From the NCBI GenBank assembly GCA_043228905.1, contig JBHGNT010000010.1:20956001-21020000 (forward strand): 64,000 nucleotides of DNA, given 5' to 3'. The notes below the pieces were generated by a model. That model saw only the letters and a list, made by a program, of their open reading frames with translations. It searched no databases and was not told where the DNA came from. A program made the translations under genes and the position numbers. The number at the start of each line of letters is the position of its first letter. Position 1 is the stretch's first letter. This DNA comes from Azolla caroliniana (lineage: Eukaryota > Polypodiophyta). Of the stretch, positions 46,570-57,800 are shown in pieces.

Positions 46570-47129
46570 AAACACAATTATATTAATAAATATATGTGAA
46601 AACACTAGAATGGTATCACAACTGAGTGGTGTCACCACAACACATCCACCGGAAAAGAACTTTGACTTGCTCCAATAAACAAATTTGTCACAGTAGTACT
46701 CCTACGATCATAGACATGCATGAACTCCGTGCATACTATGAAATACAAAAATGTTGTGCATATTTCAAGTCGACTTGTGTGAATTGTGCAAACACTCCAA
46801 TTCTTGGTGTCATATAGTAATGTGATCAAATTTGTCGAATCTGACAAGCACTCAATCATTGAATGAAATGACTAGTATTATCTTCCACTTGAATAATGTA
46901 AAAGAAGCAACTGATTATTGCTATAATTGGCCCAAAAGGCAAACTCCCAATCAAATATACTCTCCAAATGAAGACTTTTGCTAGAAGTTGCAATTTATAA
47001 TGCCAACTATGTTTTGAGATTTTCCATCATCCATAATCAAAGTTATGTCATTGAATAAATTCAATGTAGCTGTCCTCATTACTTCATATAGGTAAGAACC
47101 TTGCATCAATATTATATTCTCTTTCTAAT
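45295..47129. other. Upstream region of VPS26C and gene-free spacer
   Basis: No coding sequence recognised. Contains the VPS26C promoter side (just above 45294) and a long (CT)n tract at 46513-46565 preceding AT-rich DNA. Confidence 0.55.
46513..46565. repeat. (CT)n microsatellite
   Basis: About 26 uninterrupted CT dinucleotides. Confidence 0.95.
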
Positions 47130-47240
47130 TAGCTTACCTTAGTGGTAACTTGTTACTCTTCTAATACTACGTCTTGAGTTCGGAACCCAAATTTCTCACC
47201 TCTCTATTACTCCAAAGATATCTCTTAATTTACTAGATGC
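47130..47240 (+). repeat. tRNA-derived SINE-like repeat
   Basis: TTAGCTTACCTTAGTGG (47130-47146) resembles an A box and TGAGTTCGGAACCC (47174-47187) a B box at tRNA-like spacing. No tRNA fold is complete. A short segment CACCTTTTTTGGATTT just downstream is repeated about 200 bp later. Confidence 0.45.
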
Positions 47241-47766
47241 CACCATGGCATGTAAGGGTTGAACTCATCACCTTTTTTGGATTTCACAATTCCTGTTATT
47301 AGTGAATTATAAAGTATAGTTGTATATAATATGGAATAATAAAAGTTAACATGATATATTATAAGACCATTATATATACCTTTTATTGTGGAGATTGCAC
47401 ATTTTAACACACTTCTTTACGGAGAATGTGTCTGTGTTGCTTGTCCATCGACGATGACCATGTAACACCTTTTTGGATTTTACAATTCTTGTTATTAGTG
47501 AAAACAGAAGTCAAGAATATGCATGCTCATGGATTATCAAAACAAGCTTGAAACAATATGGATGGGTGTTTGACATTATGAAATTATTTAAAAATCAGGG
47601 AATGAAATGTCTTTTGGATCTTTAAGGTGAGATGAAGTACATCATCACCAAGGATAGATTACTAGTTGAGGCAAGCTCTTAGGTGATGTTATGAAGTATA
47701 AGATCACCAAGAATAGATTAGTAGTCGAGGCACTAAGGATGTGGCAATACACTAAACCGCCCCCAT

Positions 47767-48265
47767 TGTCACATTCTAGACTCGAACCTTTGACTTTTAT
47801 CACACATAGTACATTGTGTTGTGTTAACCATATGAAAACTCTTGTGAATTGTCCACATTTGATTGTGAACTTGTATATATTGTAGAGTCTAGTGTATAGT
47901 ACATTCGAGAATATTCTAGTCGTTAGTATATTCTAGAATTATTCTGTGGTATATTCTAAACGGGTATATTCTCGAGATATTTCTCGACTATATTCTAAAG
48001 ATATTCAATCTCAGAAATTGTATAAATACTTGTAACATCCTTGGTCCATTTCAAGGGATTCAACACCAGTCATTGACACATCAATCTAGTATTCTCCTTT
48101 TGCCTCATCTTTGTCTCCTTGATCATTATTTCTATCTTCATGCCCTCATGTCGATCATAACATCTAGAGTTCCTAGCCTCGTCACATCTAGCACCAAGTT
48201 CATCCGTCGCTCGTAGCCCCATCATCTGTGCTCCGTCCTAGTCTGCGCTTTGTGTGTTCGTGACA
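47767..48265 (+). repeat. Left LTR
   Basis: 499 bp with TG...CA ends. Holds a TATAAATA promoter box at 48021-48028 that is deleted in the right LTR. Many ATATTCTAG/TATTCTCGA-type short motifs lie upstream of it. Confidence 0.95.
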
Positions 48266-48449
48266 GTTTGAATCCCTTCCAATTGGGAGCACCACCCGTC
48301 TTCGTCATCGCCTTTGCTTCTAAAGTTACCATCATCACCGTCCTTGCTTCTGGAGTTACCATCATCAACATCCTTGTCTTCAACATCATCATTTTCGGAA
48401 CCTCTTCGCCCAACCATTGTCATCATCATTTTTAGGTATCATTTTGCAT

Positions 48450-49630
48450 CACGATTTTGGTGAGGAGTGCTTTCGATTGCTCACCTTCCCAGTTCCGGTG
48501 GGGGTCACAACCGCTCACGTTCCTGGTGAGGATTGGATCACTGCTCGCTTGCACTGCATTTTCGTTATAGTTCAAGTCTCGCACCACTTTCTGTTGGTGA
48601 GGACCAATTTCGATCGCTCACCTTCTAGTTTCAGTGGCGGTCACAACTGCTCACTTTCCTGGTGGGGATCCCGTTGGTTTCTCGTTGGCGCTACCATTTG
48701 TGACATGTGTTGGGTCAACCTCGACTATTTACCCTCTCATAATAGAAGAAGTCGAGTCGACTGCTTCATTGGCACTCCTTCACCTGTTGTTGTTCTAGTT
48801 CTCAGTGAGGGCCACATGGTCGCTCATGTCCATTTGTGTTCTAGTTCTCTGTGAAGGCCGCATGGTCGCTCACGCCCGTTCGTGTTTTTGATGAGGACCG
48901 CACATGGTTGCTCACGTTCCAATTCTTGATGAGGGCCACACATGGTCGCTCACATCCGTTCGTGTTCGAGTTCTTCGTGAGGGCCACATGGTCGCTCACG
49001 TCCATTCGTGTTCAAGTTCTTCGTGAGGGCCACATGGTTGCTCACGCTCATTCGTGTTCATTTCTCGGTGAGGGCCGTATGGTCGCTCACATCCGTTCGT
49101 GTTCGAGTTCTCAATGAGGGACGCATGGTCGCTCACGCCCGTTGGTGTTCATGTTCCAATTCTTGGCGAGGACCGACATGGTCTCTCATGCCCGTTGGTG
49201 TTCGTGTTCCAGTCTCCTGTGAGGACCGCACATGGTTGCTCACTCCAACTATTGTTTGTGTTCCACATTCTGGTGAGGACAGACATGGTCGCTCATGCAT
49301 GTTGTTGTTCATGTTCCAGTTCCCGATGAGGACCACACATGGTTGCTCATGCTTGTTGGTGGTTGTGTTCCCAACCCTCGACGAGGACTGACATGGTCTC
49401 TCATGCTCGTTCGTGTTCTTGTTCCCCATGAGGACCACACATGGTCACTCACGCCCGTTGGTATTCGTGTTCCAGTTCCGGACGAGGACCACGCATGGTC
49501 GCTCATGCCCGTTGGTGTTCGTGCTCCCCGTGAGGACCACACATGGTCACGCATGCCCATTGGTATTCGTGTTCCAGTTCTGGGCGAGGATTGCACATGG
49601 TCGCTCATGCTTGTTGGTGTTCAATACCTC
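48450..49630. repeat. ~45-60 bp degenerate minisatellite forming the element's body
   Basis: Around eighteen to twenty units share the core GTGAGG(G/A)CC(A/G)CA-CATGGTCGCTCAC followed by a GT-rich spacer such as CGTTCGTGTTC. GTGAG and CTCAC at the two ends of the core can pair as a small hairpin in each unit. Earlier, more diverged units start from about 48455. Because most units are near multiples of three, several frames on both strands stay open. They give repeated GHMVAHA-like peptides, and I do not treat these as genes. Confidence 0.88.
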
Positions 49631-49768
49631 GTCTTTTGGAAGGGTTCTAGAAGGGTTACTCCTTGTCTAGGATTTAAAAAATACTTTGGAGGTGGTCTAA
49701 GATTTTCATCAACAGTATCCCCTTAAGCCAAGGACCGGTTTGGGAAGGCAGAGTAAGAGGGGGGATAA

Positions 49769-50262
49769 TGTCACATTCTAGACTCGAACCTCTGACTTTT
49801 AACACACACGTACATTGTGTTGTGTTAACCACATGGAAACTCTTGTGAACTGTCCACATTCGATTGTGAACTTGTATATATTGTAGAGTCTAGTGTATAG
49901 TACATTCGAGAATATTCTAGTCGTTAGTATATTCTAGAATTATTTTGTGGTATATTCTAAACGGGTATATTCTCGAGATATTTCTCGACTATATTCTAGA
50001 GATATTCAATCTCGAAAATTGTATACTTGTAACATCCTTGGTCCATTTCAAGGGATTCAACACAAGTCATTGACACATCAATCTAGTATTCTCCTTTTGC
50101 CTCATCTTTGTCTCCTTGATCGTTATTTCTATCTTCATGCCTTCATGTCGCTCACAACATCTAGAGTTCCTAGCCTCGTCACATCTAGCTCCAAGTTCAT
50201 TCGTCGCTCGTAGCCCCATCATTTGTGCTCCGTCCTAGTTCGCGCTTGGTGTGTTCGTGACA
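49769..50262 (+). repeat. Right LTR
   Basis: 494 bp, matches the left LTR throughout. A four-base deletion removes the TATAAATA box (reads TATACTTG). Confidence 0.95.
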
Positions 50263-50315
50263 CCCATAAGGAGCCTTATTACTTCTTTGAACTCTACTCA
50301 CACAAGTTAGGTGTT

Positions 50316-50600
50316 GAGATCGTAGCATCATGGCATACATTACTCAGCCAAGTACAAAGACATGCAATGTGCGTAGTGAAAACCTAGTGGAAGATGAATA
50401 TCATTGGCTTCATGATGCATGCTCAACACGTAAGGCGATTGACAAGAAGTATGGTGAGATCGTAGCATCATGGCATACATTACTCAGCCAAGTACAAAGA
50501 CATGCAATGTGCGCAATGAAAACCTAGTGGAAGATGAATATCACTGACTTCACGATGCATGCTCGACATGTAAGGCGATTGACAAGAAGTATGGTGTATG
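50316..50600 (+). repeat. 140-bp tandem duplication in LINE-like 3' sequence
   Basis: Two units start GAGATCGTAGCATCATGGC at 50316 and 50456. Both translate to a LVEDEYHWLHDAC-type segment preceded by ASWHTLLSQVQ, which resembles the C-terminal end of the LINE at 9039-9200. This suggests a second LINE remnant, on the plus strand, that the LTR element split. Confidence 0.7.
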
Positions 50601-50667
50601 GGTAGAAGGCCATGATGATTAAAGTGTCTCGAGTCTCGGAAGGAGTTTTTAAGAGAGAGAGAGAGAG

Positions 50668-50832
50668 AGCCTAGATGGATGTAGCTCAATTAGTAAGGTT
50701 GCCCAATGGAAATTAGGTGGTCATGGGTTCAACCCCTACATTCCACAGTGGCATCTAGTGAAATAACGAACCCAAGATGTAGTGTTACTAGTGTAAACGA
50801 CTTACCACTAGGGTAAAAGGTAATTACGATAA
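50668..50832 (+). repeat. tRNA-derived SINE copy
   Basis: AGCCTAGATGGATGTAGC, then TAGCTCAATTAGTAAGG (A box) and GGGTTCAACCC at 50725-50735 (B box). The tRNA-unrelated body that follows (GCATCTAGTGAAATAAC ... CTTACCACTAG) is shared with 14300-14385. GA-rich sequence on both sides (AGAGAGAGAG) may be the target duplication. Confidence 0.65.
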
Positions 50833-51026
50833 TAAGAGAGCGAGAGAGAGAGAGAGATGTTACCCCACCTCCTCCTTTGGAAGGAATTACGTACAAGAAG
50901 ATGATATGCTATGTTGATGATTTGTGTCCCACACGTCAAATTTCGCCTCCCTCGTGGACAACAGAAAAAAACTAGTCTATATTCTATAATACTATACATA
51001 CTCTCTTTTTCTCTTTTCACTTTCTC

Positions 51027-51049
51027 TAGGGTTTATTTTAGGGTTTCTC
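51027..51049 (+). promoter_or_regulatory. Telo-box motifs upstream of TOM1
   Basis: TAGGGTTTA and TTAGGGTTT, the reverse of the AAACCCTA telo-box, lie about 300 bp before the TOM1 start codon. Together with those at the PP2A and COPI-associated genes they suggest shared growth-related expression. This is motif inference only. Confidence 0.4.
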
Positions 51050-51341
51050 GTCAACTCTGCATGTCTCGTTAAAGCCCCCCCCCCCTCAAGCCTCATTAAT
51101 ACGCGTGCTCTCCTCTTTCCATATCTGGCTCAGGTTTCTTCTTTCCTTTTATAGCCGTTCCCTCCACTCACGAGCGCGGGGGGAAGAAACGAAAGAGAGT
51201 TTTCCTCCTCGATTTCGTTTTGTTTCTTTTCTTTGATTTTTGATCTGCTTCTCAGGCATATGAAGTTCTCTTAGGCTATACATTCGAACGTTTTCTTCCG
51301 TACTAGTTGCAGAAGAAGGAATTCAGCAAAGAAAGAATTCC

Positions 51342-51789
51342 ATGGCTCGTGCAGGCGGAGTAATTAATTATCCTGTTTTTCTGGAGATGGATCAATCCTG
51401 GAGCAGGAAATATGGTCTAATTAGCACTATTCTGCATGGATCTTGGTGGGAAACCGATTCAAGGACATGGCAAGAAAGCGTATTCTACACGCTATGTGGA
51501 GCTTATTCTTTGCTTGCTGCAGTTACACTGGTAATATGCCTCTCTCTCTATATATATATGTCATATTTTTTTGTTCCATTCAGTATTCGCGATGAATGTA
51601 TGTTAATTTTTACGTATACATATAGATATGGATGCATATAATAGCATAATGGCATACTCATAATACTTCATATATGGAGTATATGGTTGTATTGCATGTC
51701 AATCATTTTGATATGCCTCTCTTTCCATAAGTATTGTATGTTAGTTTGGTTCCATCTGATGAATGTAGACGGAACATAGTTGTATATTG

Positions 51790-51825
<36 letters not shown>

Positions 51826-54800
51826 TATATTATATTATACTAGTTTTGTCTCTGTGCGTGTCACTTTTGTGTGCCTCAGTTTTGTATAGTGATATTGACT
51901 TGCTCCATGGTATTTTCACGTGATAATATATGTATATGTGTTCCATTTGGAATGAACTGGTCTGTTATGTTGTGCAAGGTAATTGCTTCTGTTTTATTTG
52001 CAATTCAAGGGAGTGGTTAAGCATAATAAACAATGGAAGTGGATTTATTCATGAAATGTGGCATGCGTTGCATCTAATGTATGCTTAAAGTTAATGAAGC
52101 TTTGAAGCAAAAGAAACATGTGTGAGTTCTTAGTCATGAAATCTGTTCATGTACCATTCTGATGTACCCCAGCGTTCAGTTGAATGTTAAATAAATAGAT
52201 GTTGATATTCTTGCAGCAGTGAAAGTTTTTTGGGATGGAATTGATTTCGATTGTTTCATTGGTGGTCTAAATCCATAGTAGGTAATGGTCAGGCTGTTTT
52301 GGATTGTATGGTATATTCTGTATATATCGAGAAAGGCAAGTTCAATGCCAATTGTACTCTGCTGTCATCTTTTCGTTAGGAGGAACAAGAGAATTCTGTA
52401 GATCTCCCTGAAGGTCCTGTGTTGTGTGATGAAATTAATGTTGGATTCAAGGGATGCATGTTAAATTCTGAAAAGGAAATTCGATAGATTATATGTTAGC
52501 TAATGTTTTCTAATTTACAGTGACCATACTATTGTTTTCCTATTGAATCTATACACCTACATGTGTTCAAAGGTGACAGATCACTGTCAAATTTCAATAG
52601 ATATGGTTTGTTTAGGTTCTTAAATGTGAATCTTGCAGATTAGGACCAGCAAAGAAGTTTCTTTTTTATTAACACACCAAAGTTTTCTGATACTGTCAAA
52701 TTTCAATAGATATGGTTTGTTTAGGTTTTTAAATGTGAATCTTGCAGATTATGACCAGCAAAGAAGTTTCTTTTTTATTAACACACCAAAGTTTTCTGAT
52801 ATGGTTTGTTTAGGTTGTTAAACGTGAATATTGCAGATTATGACAAGCAAGGTTGTCTTTTCATGTGTCCTGAGATATTACCAGACCAATCCTTTCCATT
52901 TTGATTATGCATATACTTGAAAGCCATGCTAACAGATTTGTGATAGTAAAGGTGACATTACTATCTTTTTGTGATAAACTTACTGATATTATGTATCAAA
53001 TACTAGATGCTGGCTATCCCCTTCATATATGGGATACTAAATGTAGCTACATCTATGACATACTACACTAAAGTTTATCCTCACTTATGTTTTAAAAACT
53101 CTAGTCTGTAAGATTCAAGTCTTTTAGGTGCTGTAACATTGATGACTTGGGTATGGATAAATTACGACTCAAAAAAGTGTGAATAAGTCACATGTAACTC
53201 ATCTCTAACATTTTGTCTAGGTTGTATGATGACACTCATTAGATGTGAACAATTCATTTGTAGCTTAGCACTCATCTATTCTTTAGGTTATAGAATGATG
53301 ATAGTTCAGCAGTCAAGAACTTGATTTGAGTGAGTACAATAACAATTGTCCAACACAAATATAGCTATTAAAATTTCTTTTATATATATAAAGATTATAG
53401 ATGCTGATTTAAGTCGAATAGTAATCAAAAGATGAAACATAGTATGTCCTGCGCTGAATGTGTATTTTTTGTCCCCTGATGCATCTATCTGTGTCATTTT
53501 GTTGGGTTTTGACGTATTTATATTCTGAAAACTCTTAGCATAAGGCGCAATGCCAAATGCATATGGATATTTCACCATTAAATTTGTTACATATTTAGTG
53601 GTTAACTCAAACAATTGCTTATCTACTTGACTTTCACGTTTTTCAGTTGACATCTCTTTTGGATACATGTAATGTTGAGAAATTTTAGGGTTTTGAAGTA
53701 GGTACGGCTGAACTCTTAACAGAAGGTGCAATGACAAATGCATATGGATATTCATGATTAAATTTGTTACAAATCTTAGTGGTTAACTGGAACTATCGTG
53801 TATCTACTTGGCTTTCATATTTTTCAATTTGCATCTCTTTTGGATGCATGCAGTGTTGAGAAATTGTATTGAAATAGAAACTAGAAATTCTCAACAACTT
53901 AAGTTAAACTATGCTTTCCTTCGATAATAGCTAGAGAAAATATGATAACTTGAAGTTAAACTATGCTTTCCTTCGATAATAGCTAGAGAAAATATGATAA
54001 CTTGATAATTGCTTACTTCGTGCTCAATATTTTGTCAGTCTCAACCAAATCTATACAGCTAGGATTTTGCTTTTGTTATTCCTCAAGCTGTCCGTATTTA
54101 TTTTTAGAGAGAATTGAGTATGATAATTGGATCTTGTCTTGTTTTATGCTGAATAGATTCAACTAGTACGCATTGAGATACGTGTGCCAGAGTATGGTTG
54201 GACTACTCAAAAGGTTTTCCATCTGATGAACTTCTTAGTGACTGCTGGTATCTCACTTTCCTAGCATGTCTTGTTGTCCTTTTTATTGGTTTTGTTTTAA
54301 TTGTTGATTTTAACATCTGCAGCTCGAGCACTGGTCTTTGGCTTCTTTGAAAGTGTCTTTTCATTTAGAATCAAGGTAAATTCTTTCAGAACAAATGTTT
54401 ATATCTTGAGTTCCAGATATATTCTAAGCTTTTGGTTTTAATTGTGTCAAGTGCTATTGCAGATTCTGAGTGCTATCCTGCTAGAACTTCCAGGACTTCT
54501 TTTCTTCTCTACATATACCCTACTTGTTCTCTTTTGGGCAGAAATATATTACCAGGTATGAGTTGATTGTTTACTGACTGAGTGTAGTTTTTAAACTTCA
54601 GATAAATCTTAACTGTAATTGTGCTTAAAGAGCATACAAGAGACTAATTTGCCTGTCCCAGAGACTAATTAGCTGCATTACAAAACAATACATAACCTGT
54701 CCTTGTGTCAGCTCTGTGGCTGTAAACAACAATACATAAATCATGGCCAACCCATGTACTTCCTAAACTACATCAATGCGTCTTGAGGACAGTTTGACAA

Positions 54801-57800
54801 GTGGAATCATATCCTTGATCTAATGGGACGTGAGCCCATGCATTTTAGTTCTTTATGCATAGAGACTTTCATGAATTGTCACAACCTAATTATGTTCTGT
54901 GTGTCAGAATAAATGTGGTGTTTCGTGAAGAAGGTGATATGATTAACAAAGGTGTAGTGTGATAGCGTATGTCCCTCCACCATAGGGCATGCCCTTATAT
55001 AATTCCCCCATGCATAAGTGCTGCTGGGCATGTCCACCCCCTTGCCTACTCAAAATTAATGTTGTGTGTCCATTCTCACACCCAAGGACATGTTAAGTGT
55101 GGTTCCATAATGCTTTTGATCATGACATTAATGATGTGTTGTAAACATATGAACTCTTGTTTCTTTGGTATTAAAACAAGAATTCATGTACTCATCAAAA
55201 CATGATGAAAGAGGGGAGATAATTGTGAGCAATTTCTAAATTCTAGGATATTGTAGTAGGCTTGTATATATATATATTTGCTGAGGTTAATAAGGTCTCT
55301 AATCTTTCTAGTTTTGTGATTGCATAGTAGCAACGGGCTTATTAAGAAAATATGTCATGTATTTGCCGTAGATAAATAGAAGCCTTCATTTGATGTGAAT
55401 ATACACATCCCCACTATAACAACCAAAGTTGGAGCTTTGTTAGAAAGAGTTCTTCCATATAAGCTACCTTATTTTTTTCCTAGCAGAGTGCTGGATTTAG
55501 AACCCAAGGAGAGGTTTTTCCAGGTATTCACAAGGCGGATGCTCCAGCGCCCTTCGATGATGCATTGCATCAGGCATGAAACTGTAACTTGAAGGTTACA
55601 AATCCCTTGTAGAAGTTACCATTGAACTGTCAGTTTTCAAATGAATTGTTTACAGGCTTCTGTTATACATAAACTACTTTTTTTGCAATATGTTTGGAAG
55701 TTTGATTGTTCTTTAATACTGCTTTTAATGGAGATTCAGAACTAACAACGGATACAGTGCGTTCATGTTGCTGTATTATAATTGCAAGATTGAGCAACTT
55801 GCAGTTGTCTCTAGATAATAAATAATGGACGGTCTTCCTTGGAATGAATAGGCTATATACAGCTTTTAACGGAGATTCAGACCTAACAGTGGATACAGCT
55901 AGTTCATGTTGCTGTATTATAATTGCAACGTTGAGAAACTTGCAGTTGTCTAGATAATAGATAATGAAAGGTCTCCATAGAATGAATAGGCTATATAATA
56001 GTAACAATCGGCAACGGTACCGCGAAACTGTGGTTTAAACGGTTAAACGGTTTTAAAATTTAAAAAAAAAAGTAAAAATTGTTTTTAAACAATCTTTTCA
56101 TTTTCTTGCCTTATTCTCATATTTTAGGAAAATCTTTAAAATTTTAAAAATTTAAATAATGAAAATTTTAAAATTTTAAAAATTGACCTAAGCTGAAACC
56201 GAAACCGAACCACGAAACCGCAGTTTTACCAGTTTAATGGCTCAACGGTTTGAATTTTTTTAATGGTTCGGTGTAACGGTTTCATGGTTCGGTTTAGGTT
56301 TCAATAATTTTGAACAGTTTGGTTTGGACCCTCTTGAACCAAACCGTTGCCGATTGTCATATAATAGCATGGCCACAATCATGTTTGGTGCATTTATATT
56401 CACTGTTTAGCAATATTATTATAAATCCTAGCTATGGGTTGAAATTCTAGCATCAAAGCTATTATATATATATATTTTTAATCTTAAGATCACATGTACT
56501 CGTTACACTCATAACAGGCACGGAGCATGCCTACAGAAAATCTTCGCCCTTTATTTCTTGGAATAAATGGTGCGATTTATGTCATACAGGTACAGATGTA
56601 ATGTTCATGACAAGTAGGAACTCCTATACATGTATCTGAAATGCCATGATCTAATTGAGGATCTTTTGTCTGTTAGATCATAATTTGGGTCTGGGAATGC
56701 GTAAGTTATAATGCAGTTACTCAAGTTGCAACAAAAACATTTTTTGCAGGTAAGCACTTATCAGATGTACTTAAATTGTTTCCAAATAAATAGATTCCAA
56801 GATTGGAGATTGACATTTGTATTGTTTTGACATGTGCATATATTGCTAGAATAGGAACATGCATGTTCTGAACGTAGTGATGTGTTGGCCTGAACCTCAT
56901 AGGTGTATTAAGACTGAGTATTTTACAACATGGATTTAGTTTTTTGCCTCTTATTCCTCAAAGAAAATAACTCCTTTACAGAAGCTGTTTTGTCAAAACC
57001 ATTAGTTATCCAAAGCTTTTTTAGTTCACCCATATTTGTTCTTAATAATTCTCCTTCCTAAAGCATCTTTTCTACTATACATTGATGTCTGCAGTTGTAT
57101 CATGTTTTGCTGCTATAGGCTTTGCTATATATGGAGGGAGGTATGTTGACATCTAAATAAGAATCAGAGTTTTCTATGCTTTTGAATCAAACTGTTTCAA
57201 CAATAATTTGGCCAGGTTATTTTTTATGCTAAGACGATTCCCATTAGAGTCGATAGGGCGTCAAAAGAAGCTTAGAGAGGTGCACCTTTGAAACCTGAGT
57301 ATTATAACGTAAGGTATTGCTATTATAACATTTTCATTGTTTTAGTTTTGGCTAATGTGCATGGGTTTATGAGCAGGTTGGATTTATAACGACTGTGTGC
57401 TTTACTTGTTTTATCATCCGAACGGTTGTGGTAAGATTCTTTCATTCTTTCCATTGAATGTGAGTTCCATGGAAAGAGCAAAAGAGCTTTCAGTATCAGA
57501 GTAATATTTGTATTGTGTTATTATTTGTTTATTGAGATACTCATATGTTAACCTGGCAAATGAAGTTGTTTTTTGTTAACCTGGCATATGAAGATGTCCA
57601 CATTGTCTTTCATTGGTTCTAGTCTATTTTTTATATTTTAATCTATTCATTTAGAATCCGTTGCTCCCATCAATCCATTAGGTTCTCATCCCCATTATTC
57701 GAGGTGTAGTATTGCAAGGAAGTTTTAAATTTAAGGGTGTCAAAATTTACGACTTCTGATCGAAGTTCTTATGAATCTACGAAGTTCCTTTTCTGATGTT

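Larger units (their letters stand above)
47767..50262 (+). mobile_element. Non-autonomous LTR retrotransposon with minisatellite interior
   Basis: Two direct LTRs (47767-48265 and 49769-50262) each begin TGTCAC and end GTGACA. The 5-bp target duplication CCCAT is exact on both sides (47762-47766, 50263-50267). A purine-rich stretch (GAGTAAGAGGGGGGATAA) directly before the right LTR is a good polypurine tract, giving plus orientation. The 1.5-kb interior codes no gag, protease, RT or integrase. It consists largely of degenerate repeats. No standard tRNA primer site follows the left LTR; the sequence there is GTTTGAATCCCTTCC. LTRs differ at roughly 24 positions plus small gaps by eye, about 5%. 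Confidence 0.95.

Noticed and set aside
48417-49726. Several long overlapping open frames on both strands (up to 145 codons)
   Set aside because: They arise from the minisatellite, whose units are close to multiples of three. The peptides are repetitions of one short pattern with no domain.
50668-50760. Functional tRNA gene
   Set aside because: A and B boxes are present but no complete cloverleaf or 3' end can be drawn; better explained as a SINE.
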